NCBI GenBank assembly: GCA_047495785.1
Contig: JBLDXI010000032.1
Location: 1,178,001-1,242,000, forward strand
DNA: 64,000 nucleotides
From: Lepidodermella squamata
Taxonomy: Eukaryota; Gastrotricha
Direction: 5' to 3'
Shown: piece by piece, positions 33,119-45,300 of the stretch
How the letters are laid out: each line of letters begins with the position of its first letter
Numbering within the stretch: the stretch's first letter is position 1
The notes under the pieces: generated by a model
What the model was told of the DNA's origin: nothing
What the model saw: only the letters and a program-made list of their open reading frames with translations
Database searches by the model: none
Position numbers and translations under genes: made by a program

Positions 33119-35989
33119 TCAGCCGGTAACTTTAGAAGCAGATCGCAGTGTATTTCCGCCAGCTGTCATTTGACTAGGCGTTCTTATCAATTGAGCAACT
33201 GTTTTTAGCAATATTGCCGGCGCAGCGTCTTGCCCGCCGCTGTTGCTAACAACCAACCACCGCATACCACTTTCATCAATCGCCTCAACGCCGACTCGAA
33301 TTACGAAAATATCGTTAAATTCTGGCTGGAACGAAAATTCAGTCGTGAAAAAGTCATTCACAACATTTTCAGTTGTTTCAAGAATTTTTATCGTTGTTTC
33401 GGCTGATTTCAGCGAGAAAGTCGCCTTAATTCGAACACTTTTGACAGCGTGGCGGAGAGGAATTCGGTTAGAATTAGTCTTCTGCTCAATAACACCTTCA
33501 ACTTTAAGGATGAAAGCAGTGTCTTGCAGTAGAATCAACGGTTCACCGGCCAAATGAGGCTGAGGGCTCAGTGAAAGTTTGACTACAGTCTGCTGACTAG
33601 CCGAGAAGAACATCGGGGGTAATTTCGCGAAAACCTTACAAGCATCGACAGAAAGACGACCAAACGCCTCCCACAACGGCTTCAGGCCTGTAGTCAGCGA
33701 CTGGATATTCGAAATTATATCACCGAGAGATTTTAAGGTAGACGGCAAAGTCGAAGATTTCTCTCTCAACAGAGGATGCTGACTCACGTCCATTAATCTA
33801 GCCAAAGAAGCGGGTGATGCGAGCAGGCCGTCACTTGCCAGTAATGAAATAACGACTTGAACGGCGAGAAGCGCAGAATGGGATTGGTCCAACTCTTGCA
33901 GCGTTAAATCATCAGCGTCGATTAGGACAGAGCGTAATTTCGCAATATCTTCCGCAACTCGAGAGAATTCTGCAGCAGTTTCTTTGAACATAACTCGCAT
34001 GTATCGATCGTTATTGTTCAGTTTCGGGATCAGTAAATTAAGGCGGCATAATTTCGCATTGAAATTGTTCGCCGCGCTCAGCACGTTGCAGGACGTTCGA
34101 ATCCATGTTGAACGAAAATGAGTTACTAACTGATGGCTATGATTGCGATGATGTGATTCGTGAATAAACAATCCTCGGCAAATAAAATCAATATTGACAA
34201 ATTTCGATTGAATCGATGACAATGCGTCGCAACATACAGATGCTTTTGATAGTGAAAAGTCGAGGGAAAGCAAATTAGTTTGAGCTTCAGTTATCTTGAG
34301 CAGTAATTCCATGAACGAGCTCGAAAGTAGACTCAACGACTCCTTGCAGTTAGTCAAAAGAAACGTCAAAACCTGGGATGCGAAATTTAATCGCTGGCAC
34401 CGGATGCCGAAAATTGCAACGAGATATAGCTGCCAGGGAGAAATCAAAGCATCGTGAGCCGAATTCAACAGAATTGAAGTCAGCTGAGCTTCACTTTCAC
34501 TTGATTGAGCACTGCAGCACAGCGAAAATTTCAGCACTTGCTTGATAAACGGTGGCGGTAAAGCGATCAATGTCTCTCGAGTTAGATAATCGGAAATTGC
34601 GAAATTGATAATAGATGAGCTGACATTTGGCATTGAATCGTTCAACTTTGAAAGGATTGCCGAGGCTAGTTTGTGCTGATCGGTTTTCAAACAGCATTCC
34701 ACCAGTTGTGGTAGTACCATTTGACTGAATTCTGCGACGTCAATCAAAGCTTTAGCACATGCCAAGTCAATAGCTTTCAGCAATTTCGCTATTAAGAATC
34801 TGTGAGTCTGATAGCATCGGTATTCGACGATTTTCGTAATGCAAAACAGGAAATTCATCATCAAATCCAGACGTAGAGTAGGAGACCTTATGGTATCGCT
34901 GACCGATATAGTCGAAAAAATTAGCAACAGTGAGCCATAAATCGACAGAAACGATCCGTTCCTCAAAGACGACAAGGCCAATTCTCTTATCTGAGGAGGC
35001 AAAGAATGGCCATTCGTATTTAGCTCGAGCATATTCAAAAAAATGTGAAAACACCCTGCCTTGATTCCACCAACGGAGCTTTTCGAAGCGAGAGAACAAA
35101 CAGTTTCTAGCACTTCATCTTTCCACAGGTGAGAGTGAGAAGTTAGAGATAGAAGGCACTTCAAAACGACAACTTGCTCTTTCGTGTCAGAAAATACGTT
35201 CAGTGCCCGTGAGAACACGTCGGAAGCTTCGCAAACGTAAACAAAATTGGAAGTCGCAATGCCGCCTAGTGAGCGTAGTAGCAACAGCGATGAATCTCGA
35301 TCAACCGAAACCTGGATCGAACTAGTCACCATTGATGTTACTTTTTCAAACAGAGCACTGTCATATTCTAAGCCAACCAGACACTTGGCAAGCTTTTCTC
35401 TGGTGGCAAAGTCAGTGTTCACTGAGGAAAACTTGGCAGCTAATTTTTCGAATACATCATGAGAAAATTGCAGTGACGACTTAGAGTATTTAGTAGCGGC
35501 ATAAAGAGCCGAGTCGAGCTCTTCGTCGGCTTTCGAATCCAGGGAATTTAGGATTTTGTGGCGGACAATGTCAGCTTTCGATGGAGGAATCACATTACTC
35601 ATATTTCCCAGGAGCCGAAGGGTGATCGCTCGAGCTATGTCATCTGTGTTATAAGCCACTTGAAAAATCTTGTCGAAGAGCATGTTGATTCCCGAAAGCT
35701 TGCTCAAATGACGATGTGATTGTTCGAACACCTTCATTATCTGCAGGCGAATAAAATCATTAGTTTGATCAGCAACGTACAACTCAGCAAGCCGCCCAAA
35801 TAAGGCATTGACAAAAGTTGGAAATGGATACTTATCCAGCAGTGAACTGCATTTGGCGACAGCTTCGGCTTGAATAGGAGTGGAGCTGGAAAATTGTTGA
35901 CCCAATTCATAGATCAATGTCGCTCCACTTTGCTGCAGCTCAGAGACAGAAGAAGACTGCGAAGATGAGGGTGTAAGCAACTGTAACAT
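33119..35989 (-). CDS. INTS7: Integrator complex subunit 7
   Basis: A nuclear subunit of the Integrator complex, which processes snRNA 3' ends and attenuates Pol II transcription. 956 residues in one uninterrupted exon, matching the human length of about 962. The N-terminal ARM/HEAT repeats are recognisable: AVAKCSSLLDKYPFPTFVNA, DFIRLQIMKVFEQSHRHLSK, DDIARAITLRLLGNMSNVIP and SLDSKADEELDSALYAATKY. The C-terminal part has beta-rich text (FVVRVGVE-like, LVVSNSGG). The absence of introns is unusual beside genes with many. A U-rich stretch with TTTTTTAG lies in the 134 bases before synaptogyrin. Confidence 0.9.
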   Translation of the reverse strand: MLQLLTPSSSQSSSVSELQQSGATLIYELGQQFSSSTPIQAEAVAKCSSLLDKYPFPTFVNALFGRLAELYVADQTNDFIRLQIMKVFEQSHRHLSKLSGINMLFDKIFQVAYNTDDIARAITLRLLGNMSNVIPPSKADIVRHKILNSLDSKADEELDSALYAATKYSKSSLQFSHDVFEKLAAKFSSVNTDFATREKLAKCLVGLEYDSALFEKVTSMVTSSIQVSVDRDSSLLLLRSLGGIATSNFVYVCEASDVFSRALNVFSDTKEQVVVLKCLLSLTSHSHLWKDEVLETVCSLASKSSVGGIKAGCFHIFLNMLELNTNGHSLPPQIRELALSSLRNGSFLSIYGSLLLIFSTISVSDTIRSPTLRLDLMMNFLFCITKIVEYRCYQTHRFLIAKLLKAIDLACAKALIDVAEFSQMVLPQLVECCLKTDQHKLASAILSKLNDSMPNVSSSIINFAISDYLTRETLIALPPPFIKQVLKFSLCCSAQSSESEAQLTSILLNSAHDALISPWQLYLVAIFGIRCQRLNFASQVLTFLLTNCKESLSLLSSSFMELLLKITEAQTNLLSLDFSLSKASVCCDALSSIQSKFVNIDFICRGLFIHESHHRNHSHQLVTHFRSTWIRTSCNVLSAANNFNAKLCRLNLLIPKLNNNDRYMRVMFKETAAEFSRVAEDIAKLRSVLIDADDLTLQELDQSHSALLAVQVVISLLASDGLLASPASLARLMDVSQHPLLREKSSTLPSTLKSLGDIISNIQSLTTGLKPLWEAFGRLSVDACKVFAKLPPMFFSASQQTVVKLSLSPQPHLAGEPLILLQDTAFILKVEGVIEQKTNSNRIPLRHAVKSVRIKATFSLKSAETTIKILETTENVVNDFFTTEFSFQPEFNDIFVIRVGVEAIDESGMRWLVVSNSGGQDAAPAILLKTVAQLIRTPSQMTAGGNTLRSASKVTG

Positions 35990-37072
35990 TACTATAGATA
36001 AATATTATTCCAAATTATGCATCAAAACTACACTACTTCCATAAATTCGATACACTGAGCATCAGCTATAGATATGATTCCGATGATAAAACGTTTTAGC
36101 ATTTAGCAATTTGCTGATGGCCTCTCGTCTAATGTAACTCGAAGTTCGAAGCAAAAAGCGCATAATGAATATTCGGTGATGAGTAGTAGTTAACATAAAA
36201 TTGTGACCCCCAAGTTCGGACTATTTTGCTTTTGACGCCATATCCCAGGACATTTCCAGTCTCTTTCTCGCTGTCTTCGCCACTCAATCACACACATACA
36301 CAATACATGGCAAGTTGGCAGCTAATGGCGCAAAATATATACAATACAAAGTTTGTTCAATAAGCAGATTGAAGAAGGTGAATGCAAAAAGCGCTGACGG
36401 CATCTCTCAAGTCTTCGGCATGGAATGATTGTTAACATGAAAAAACGTAAAAAATGTGACCCCTAAACTCGGACTATTTTAGCGCCCAGTTTTCTCGTTC
36501 TAGTTTTCTCCGCACTCTGCAATTTGAAATCGCAAAAGTTGATACCTGTTGACGTAAAATACAACTACAAAACCAACCTCATAACGCAAATCGAACGAAA
36601 AAAAATGATGCAAAGATGCGGATTTGAGAGACAAGCGAGGATGACGATAAGCGACCGAAGACCGGATATCCGCCTGGTCCCTTTTCTATCCAGACTCAAT
36701 GACACCCCTCATTCTCAAAGAAAAATTAGAATTACAGATAGTCAACCAATAGACAAAAGCTACCAATTTGTAGCGTTTTTGAACTCTCTGAATATTTTTA
36801 TAAAATAATTTGTTCAAAAACTATTGAACTTTTGGCGGGTACATCACTTCTTGCCTGAGAATCCGGCCTAAAGAGTTCAGGAATGTTCTTCTGTGAAAGT
36901 TGAACCAGGTGTGAAAAGATCTAATTCGAATGCAATCTGATTGAAATTAACATGATGCCTTGATGCATTGACTCGATTCTATCTCACGATTTTTTGACCA
37001 GTTCCTTGATTGTCTCTACGTCAAATTGATCGCGGTGTATTTTGTCGCTTCGATTTAGGCTTTTTCATCTTG
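35990..37072. promoter_or_regulatory. Divergent intergenic region with a repeated motif
   Basis: 1.08 kb between divergently transcribed INTS7 (minus) and GPR137 (plus). Two direct copies of a composite motif lie about 260 bases apart: GCAAAAAGCGC, GTTAACAT, then TGTGACCCC(C/T)AA and CTCGGACTATTTT or TTCGGACTATTTT, at about 36151-36228 and 36384-36480. Shared elements in a divergent promoter suggest a local duplication that kept binding sites, or remnant repeats. A 94-codon frame at 36524..36808 is not convincing. Confidence 0.45.
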
Positions 37073-38316
37073 ATGTTGGAGCTTTCTGTCATATCTCTTG
37101 ACCGAGACGATGCTCCTATTCCATTTGCAGACTTGATACCGGCTATACCGGCTGCTGTTCAGTATGCAGTAACAGGCGTTTTCACGGCACTCTATTCAAT
37201 CGTTTTCCTTGCTTGCTATGTTCAACTTTGGTTGCTACTCTGCCTTAATTATAGTCGTCGATGGCATCCGTTCGGCCTTCTGTGGTTAGCTTTGGGCTGG
37301 GCTGGCCTTCGCATTGTACTGTTTTCGTTTTACTGGCCTTTCTTTGGCTCTTCTTCAGCTGATAATGCACAGCCTTCAATCGGCAAAGAAACTGATTCGT
37401 CAATATTATCTCCGATATTGGCTTACTTTTTGTACGCCTTTCCGACCTGCATTCAATTTTTCATGCTGTGCCTGGTGGCTTCGTTTGCTGTCGGTATTTC
37501 ATCCAGAAATTTTGAAAATCCCACCAGGACTGTGAAACAGCTGCGCGGAATGTTAATTGCGATGTGCCTTGTCTTTCTTAGTGCCAGTGTCGTTGCTGTC
37601 GCAGTCCAGAGCAGTGTATACAAAAATGCCGATAGCAAAAGCTACCTTTGGCTTACAGCCACGCGCGTTTTAATTCAAGACACCCTGTTCCTTGCTGTTT
37701 CGATTTTCCTCGTTATCATCCTGCGGCGGGTCGCTTCTCTTCCTCATGTTTCCTTGATTTTAGAATCGCTCAACACTGGACGTTGTGGACTATTGTTCAC
37801 GGGCTCTTTTCTGGTCATAACATTTGCAACTCGTGCCTTGTATGATATTGTCGCGCTATTTCTTCGACTCAAGTCCGTGCCAACCTTTGACTTTGGTAAG
37901 CTTTATATTAAAAATACCGTTATCATTTACCTCGATACATTTTTACAGGCTGGATAGATCTTTCAGATCATGCCGACATAGACAAGTTAATGGGACCAAA
38001 TGCAGCCTATGCCGTTTTCGCTGCAGTGCTATGCATCTGGGATTTGCTACCCACGTCCGTTGTGCTCTTCCTATTCCGCCTTAGGCGGCCACAATTTATT
38101 CGTGCGCCCGGTCCGTCAAACGTTGCTCCTCCGTTTTGGGGTGACGATTTCGGTGACACCAATCATGACAATTGGAACTTCCGAATCAACGACAGTCCTG
38201 AGGATAACGAAGCATTACTATCGGCCAACGACGATCTCCCACCTTCATCCCCTGCTTTTACCGCTCCGGCGGGCGAGTCTTATCGTTCTGTTAAATTCGG
38301 CGTCGGTTCCGAATAG
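37073..38316 (+). CDS. GPR137-family integral membrane protein
   Basis: A seven-helix lysosomal membrane protein family linked in mammals to Rag/mTORC1 regulation. Exons 37073..37895 and 37949..38316, 396 residues. Landmarks: LIPAIPAAVQYAVTGVFTAL, CYVQLWLLLCLNYSRRWHPF, GLRIVLFSFYWPFF, ATRVLIQDTLFLAVSIFLVI, ATRALYDIVALFL, the junction sequence FDFGWIDLSDHADID and AVLCIWDLLPTSVVLFLFRL, followed by an acidic tail. All are in GPR137 order. 37073 is the first ATG in the reading frame, which stays open upstream without one. The plus-strand cluster GPR137, HERC and DHPS has about 300-base gaps. Confidence 0.9.
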
Positions 38317-38637
38317 TAATCTGATGTGAAATTTCACCGCTTCGTCCGCCATAATTTCTATGTAAGCGTAGTTGAAGAGACACCTGCTTTCAATGTTACT
38401 CCATCGGTCATCATTTTGAATGATATTAGTATACGATTTGATGTCTACAGTATGATTGAGTTGTTGATTTTTTCGAATATTTATACCGAACTAGTGATGT
38501 CTGCCGCTGTATTCGTCATGAAACGTTTTTCGCCAAGCTTGCTTTTATATTGAAGAGTTTTGAAAGAAAGTCAATTTTATAATTCGCAATTTTTTCGTTT
38601 TGTAGGTTTACAAACAAAGAATGAATAGTACTTGAAA
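38317..38637. other. Gap between GPR137 and the HERC ligase
   Basis: 321 bases, AT-rich. A TTTTTTCGTTTTGTAG acceptor-like site ends at 38605, 32 bases before the HERC ATG; candidate trans-splice acceptor. Confidence 0.5.
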
Positions 38638-41600
38638 ATGAGCAAATTTCAGCTATGGGGCTTCGGTGCTAATCACGCCGGCCAGTTGGGAATCGATGTG
38701 AAAACGTCCGCGATCGATTCTACCCCAACACCGGCGGCGGTTAGCCTTCCGAATGATTTGATACCGAAAAAAGTTGCTTGCGGTAAAGTCTTTTCGGTTT
38801 CATTAAGCGAGAACAGCCCAACGTTGATGCTTTGTGGAATGCAAGATAGCGATCATAAAGGCCAGCTGTTCGGTAAGCTTCATCAGCTATATTTTATAAT
38901 TAAATAGCTGGAGCCTTCTTAATTTAGAGCGACTAAGACTACCGCCTGTTTTGGAATCAGCTGGGCCAATTTCAGACTTGGCAGTTGGCGAAGGTTATGC
39001 CGTAATTTTGTCAAATCGAGGTGAACTTTTCCAATGCGGACGACTTGAACCAAACTCAACTGGGTCAGCTGAAGACCGAGACGTGTTTTTCTGCGTTAGA
39101 CCGGTTGAAATTCTTCTCTGCCATCGTATTATATGCGTTTCAGTCGGAGCTGGCCACGTCTTAGCATCCTCAGCGACCGGAATGTGCTTCGCGTGGGGCA
39201 ACAACGATAAAGGCCAACTCGGGCTAGGATCTACTTCAGGTTTCGTCTCCCAGCCGCAAGAAATAAAATCACTGAGTGGCGTTCCGGTGAAACAAGTTGT
39301 AGCCGGTGGTAAACACAGCTTTGTTCTAACCGTATCTGGTGCCTTATTCGCTTTTGGTGACAATTCATCCGGTCAACTCGGCCTTGGCGATGAAGTTGAC
39401 CGCGAATACCCGACTCTGAACAAATTTCTACGTTCGCAATATGTCATGTTCATGGCGGCCGGTGACGCCCACAGCGCCGCATTAACAGCAGACGGCGGAA
39501 TTTTCACATTTGGCCTTGGAAAATTCGGTCAATTAGGGCATAATTCGACTAGTAACGAAAACATCCCGAGAAAAATTATCGAACTGATGGGCTCTTATGT
39601 AATCCAAATTGCATGTGGAAGAAATCATACGTTAGCTTTAGTTCGAGCCCCTGCACCCCGGTTATACGCGTTTGGTCACGGTACTTTCGGTCAACTTGGC
39701 GCGTCGAGTGAAAGCTACGCCAATGCCGCTGTCCCAGTGCTGTCTCGAGCTGTAATGGACGTGTTTGAAAAATCGTCCCCGAAACAGCGAATTCGGAGCA
39801 TTTTCGCCGGTGGTGATTCGTGTTTTATCGTAACTGAAACTGTGAATGGTGTGACGGAGGTTACGATACCGGACTTCACGCTCAGTACGACCTTGCCCTC
39901 AATTTATCATCTCGATTCTCAGATAATGAAGCCGCTGCTCAACGCCGAAGCGAGCGACCTAGAAATGGTGATGAACGCCATTTTCCGAAGCGCTTCTTGC
40001 TTGAATGCTTCTTTCCTACTGCCAAATCGCGATCACTTTCGCTGCTCATCGACTAATAGCGGTGTTTCAATTGCAGACGCGAGGCGGGGATGGCACGAAA
40101 TTTTGACTTCAGACAAAACTTGCCGATCGAAAAAAGCGAGCGGGGAGCTTCAGTCATTGGCAGATTTCGTTCTCAACCTAATTTCAGACAATTTACTGCC
40201 GTCACTACCGAGAAATCCGCCAGATGTTGAAGCTCTCCGGCTGTATTTGGTTCTACCAAGCAGTGCTAGGTTTGACAATCCAGAATATTTCGCAACACTC
40301 CAATGTCCTTTTGCCGCGGCTGTTAATGCACTCGAACGGCCGGCTGAACGCGTTTTGTGTAAATGGATCGCAAAAATCGGGCGCGACGATTTCCTTCGCA
40401 TGGTCATGGCCTACAAACGATGCTGCCTTCATATCATGGGCATTCTGTCCTCAGCGAAAAGTGCCCCACTTCTCAACCCGATCGCCGCCCATCAAAGCGG
40501 GGCTGAATTTGACCCAGAATGTCGGACAAATGTGAAACGGCTATCTCAGGCGCTCGACATGTTGAAACGGCTTAATTCAATCAACGAAGACCAGAGAAGT
40601 GGAAATGAGCGGTTAGATTGCGAGACTTTTTATATTCCGGAAATTAAAGACCACGCCAATGTTCGGGAGGCGTATATTGCCTGGTGGCATACAAAACGAA
40701 CCCCGCATCACGAGACACTCTTCAACCTGTGCAACTATCCGTTCATTTTCGACGCGCCAGCTAAGGCGATTCTGCTTGAAACTGATGCGAAATTGCAGAT
40801 GCATTACGCGATGGAAAGTGCGCGTAATCGAGCTGTTGTCAATCTGTTCTTGCCTTTCGCAGACCCTGAAACACCGTTTTTAATCGTCGAAGTTCACCGC
40901 AATAACATCGTTCATGACACGATTTACCAACTAGGCCGCGTTTCTCGTCAAACTGACTATAAAAAGCCGCTGAAAGTGTCATTTGTAGGCGAGGAAGGCG
41001 ACGATGCGGGCGGTGTGAAGAAGGAATTTTTCCTCCTGTTGTTCCGGGAAGTCTTCGACCCGAAATACGGCATGTTCCGAAGTGATGAAACATCGCGTTT
41101 AAATTGGTTCAACGACATTTTGGAGGACGATGAAAGCATCAATATGTACCAATTTATCGGGCTAATCTGCGGTCTTGCGATTTACAACTCAATTATCGTC
41201 GATATAGCTTTCCCCACTGCTTTGTTCAAGAAATTACTAAAAAGGCCGTGTACCCTGGAAGATTTGAAAGAATTTTCACCGACTGTCGGCCGATCACTCG
41301 AACAACTGCTTGAATACGAGGGGAATGTCGAGGAAGCATTTTCGTTGAATTTTGAAGTCACACGAACTCGTTTTGATGCGACTGAAAGTGTGGAATTAGT
41401 GTCTGGCGGCAAGTCGAAAGCGGTTACTAACGAAAATCGAGCCGAGTATGTTGAGGCCTATGTCGATTACGTGTTCAACAAATCGGTGCAGCGGCAATTC
41501 ACCGCATTTTTCCGCGGTTTCGACCTTGTTTGCAGTGGCCACGTGTTCAGCCTGTTCCACCCGAGTGAACTTCAGGCGATGGTCATCGGTAACGAAAACT

Positions 41601-42032
41601 ACGATTGGGTGTCGTTTGAAAAGGGTGCCGAGTACAAGGGCGAGTATCACGCGAAACATCCGACGATTCAAATATTCTGGGAGGTGTTTCATGACCTCGA
41701 TTTGGAGGATAAAAAGAAGTTTCTGCTGTTTCTAACCGGTTCAGATCGAATTCCTATTCTTGGTATGCAAGCTGTAAAAATCATCATTCAGCCCGTTAAG
41801 GTGGAAGAGTCCTTTCTCCCCGTTGCTCACACATGTTTCGGATTGTAAGTAATTTTTTGCTTTATTTTATAATGAAAATTTTAACTAGTTTTTCAAGAAT
41901 TATTAAGCTGGATTTTTCATGAATTTCTTTGTTATTTTTAGGCTGGATTTGCCGATGTACAAGGACAAGGAAAATTTGAAGAAAAAACTCTTAGCTGCAA
42001 TTCAGCATACTCAGGGCTTTGGAATAGCATAG
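38638..42032 (+). CDS. HERC-family HECT E3 ubiquitin ligase (HERC4/HERC3-like)
   Basis: A small-HERC E3 ligase, 1080 residues (human HERC4 about 1057). Exons 38638..38872, 38928..41844 and 41942..42032. Residues 1-330 form an RCC1 beta-propeller with six or seven repeats of WGxNxxGQLG type (AWGNNDKGQLGLG, AFGDNSSGQLGLG, TFGLGKFGQLG, AFGHGTFGQLG). A middle region of about 330 residues is unclassified. The C-terminal HECT domain starts near LKVSFVGEEGDDAGGVKKEF and reaches GSDRIPILGM and the catalytic cysteine in VAHTCFGLLDLP, assembled across the last junction. The conserved end reads LAAIQHTQGFGIA. It accepts ubiquitin as a thioester and transfers it to substrates. Confidence 0.95.
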
Positions 42033-42333
42033 TTGCTCGTCGTCCTGTTTTGGCCGTGTAAGAAAACACAAAAATATAACCCATGTTTTTCCACATGCTT
42101 TTCGTGATATAAGAATATATATTTACCCGAGGAAAACCGTCAAGCCCGGTTCGCATACTATATATTTCATAGCAAAGTTTATCCATCCGGCTGTGATTTT
42201 CCACGATTGATGCGATTGAATTTTGTTGTTATAAAAACAAACTCGAATATTGGCTTCTTAAATTGAAATAAAACTCGAGTTAAATTACGATCGTACTTTT
42301 TTAGATTTATATTTGAATTTTATTCGTGTTGTA
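42033..42333. other. Gap between the HERC ligase and DHPS
   Basis: 301 bases. A CTTTTTTAG site ends at 42304, 29 bases before the DHPS ATG, again compatible with trans-splicing. No other feature. Confidence 0.5.
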
Positions 42334-45300
42334 ATGGCTACTCAAAACGGAAATGGGGTGAATAATCACAGTGAAGATGAAAGCGAGGCTAATGTTCCGA
42401 TTTCCTCGGCGTTGGATGCAGTTTTTGTGAAAAGCGGTCAGCTGCCGATGGCGGAACCTGTTGAAGTAGGCGGGCCTAATTTTAACGACGAGTCACTTTC
42501 GAATACTAAGGCGTTCAATTTTGAAAAATTTATGGTCGGCCTGAAAAACACGGGTTTTCAAGCTAATGCCCTTGCCGAGGCTGTTGCCGAAGTGAATCGT
42601 ATGATTAGCAAGAAAATGCAGCCGGCTGATCCGCCTTTTGAGGAGGAACTTCTTACAGCTAGCGATGCGGATGAGTACAAAGTGAGTCCGGTGCCGTCGA
42701 ATTGTACGATTTTCCTATCGTACACGTCTAACCTCGTATCGTCTGGCCTGCGAGAAGTCATTCGTTATCTCGTACAGCACGCTATGGTTGACTGTATCAT
42801 AACGACAGCGGGTGGGGTCGAAGAAGACATTATCAAATGTTTGGCACCGACTTATCTCGGCTCTTTCTCGCTCAATGGAGCTGAATTGCGTCGCAAAGGT
42901 AGGGTAATTTTTTGTCTCACGGCAATGAATAACTCTTAAGTTAGCTATGATACGCTAAATCTGTCATAAGTTATGTCTGTTCTATGAAAAGCTTTATCTT
43001 TGACTTATCAGGATTTTTCGTATGAGTCCAAAAATTATTCATTTCCAGCCCTTTTTACTATTTTTAGTTACCTACAATTTGAAAAGAGATTGAACTAGCA
43101 AAACCAAAAGAATTGATGAAAAATTAAAAACATGGAAAAAAGTAAAATATCTGTGTATGTTAGCTTGAGTTGATTATAAGCTACATTGAACTTGCTAGCA
43201 AAAGCGAAATTGTGCAAAAGAACTGGGAAATTTCCGAAATAGGAAATGATCACAAATAATTATGAGCAATAGCGATATTCAATGTTGTTCAGCTTGATAT
43301 GTTTGGTCCTTTTTACCAGAGGACTTATGAAATCGCTATGAAATGCATTGAAACCGCATAAAATGAGGTTAAACTGAGGTTAAAATGGGCGCTAAGATTT
43401 AAATTCATCCTTCCTAATCGCTGAACATTTATATTCATAATTCGCTGTAACAAATTAACCACACTGAAATACCTAAAATAAAAAACAGTTAAAAAATGCA
43501 ATATATGCCAAAACTGTTTTAAAGGTCTCTGCTTTGTTACATGTGTTACTTGATTGTTTTATGCCAAACGACAATCGGGCTGTAACTGTAACATGAAAAT
43601 GTCTGTTGATTATAATATTTCTCATTTTCGCATACATAACGGACTTCGCGAAGCAAGGTTAAGGTGTAACGCGATATCGCTGCCGGCCAGACAGTGCGGT
43701 TAATTATCTCACGTGTTTTGACGGAGTGAGGCGACTTGGCACCGCATAGCGATGCTATTTCTATAGTAGATGTGCCAGATTAGCCATACAGAATTTCATT
43801 CCAGAAATTTGTCTTTAGCTGCGACAATTACAGGAAATCTAATGCGAACGTTAACTCGGACAATTATTAATTTCGATGTAACCATGGACAGCTAATTAGA
43901 CACCACATGATAAAAATCAATTCGCAGTTGATGAGCTCCTGCAACTGCCAAACTTCACAATTCATGAAAAATCGCTACTCGATTTAATTCACCATGTTTC
44001 GTTTCGTGGTAATGCTGATGAGTTTGCCGTTGCCACTATCTGCTGGCCAGCAAAATTACTCGGAGCAAGTACCAATGGTTACCCCTATGCCAAGTTATAT
44101 TCGCTCCGATACATGGCAAGAGCTCGATAATGCTACATATGAAATCAATCGGCCGAAAATTCTTCGAATGCTGATGTCGATTAGCTACACGGGTAACACT
44201 CCATTAGGACCCACCTCTGTTATCGCGCTAAGAACCGCGATCCAGAAGCTGAAAGGCCTGCCTAACTGGCTGTCAGGCTATGACATTCAGTTCGACTTGA
44301 TCGACGATCGAAGTGACGACACAGCTGCCATCATCGAGACTGCTCGAAAGTTGCGTTACTACGCCGAAGTCGAAAACGAGGATGTTCTACCATTAGCTGG
44401 AATTATGGAGTTTGCCGCTGAGAGCCAGATGAAGCTGGTCAATCTCATGAAGGGTTTCAACATGATGGGAAGGAATATTTATCTGTACCCTAAAATTGCT
44501 GCCGATAAGAAGCGCTATCCTAACTATCTGCCATTCGGCGAGTCCCAAGACTACTTTGTCCCGGCTGGACTAGAATTTGCTCGTAAATTGGGCTGGAGAC
44601 GCGTTGCAGTCGTTTCAGACTCAAATTCGTACAGTGTTATGGTAAGCATGACATTTTGATACTCACAAGGTGACTATTTCGATGTCTTTCCAGCTTGACT
44701 CAGTTTTTCTCAAGGAGGCTGATATGAACCAAATGCAGATTGTGTACCTGGGGAGATTCCTGGAAGGCACGGAGGATGCTTATGAGTTGGATTCACTGTA
44801 CAGTGAGCTCAAAAGAAGAGAGCCGCGTATAATCTACCAGAATGTCGCCAGGGCTGCTGTAGCTAATGCATGCTACCTACACAAGTATGGCCTGTACGGT
44901 GCTGGAATCGTTATTCTGACATTCTCGTGGGCTATATACGATGAAAGCAGTCCGATTCCTGATTTTGTTGCATCATGGTGCACAAGAAAAATGGTGCTAG
45001 AAGTTCTGCACGGGTCGATTTTCTTCGCCGATGGTCCACTTGCAGACGTTCTCGGCCCGGATGCGAAGGACTCGATGGGCTACACCAAAGATGCGTTTTT
45101 GAATGACATAAAAACAAGCGTTGATGACATAACTATGGCTCCAGCTTATGAGTACTTCACCCCTGTGTACTACGATTGCGCTGTAATCACGGGCTTCATT
45201 TTGAATAGTACAGAGGCGTTCCTTCAAAGGGAGAACTCGACCCTATCAGAATGGACCATGGATTCGCCTAATTACAAAAGAAACCCTCAAAAAATCCTCG

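Noticed and set aside
36524-36808. 94-codon frame in the INTS7/GPR137 gap
   Set aside because: Lys/Arg/Gln-rich without any pattern. Overlaps the promoter region of GPR137.
37010-37072. Upstream extension of GPR137 from 37010
   Set aside because: It begins with TTG rather than ATG. The first ATG in frame is 37073, which gives the expected short N terminus.
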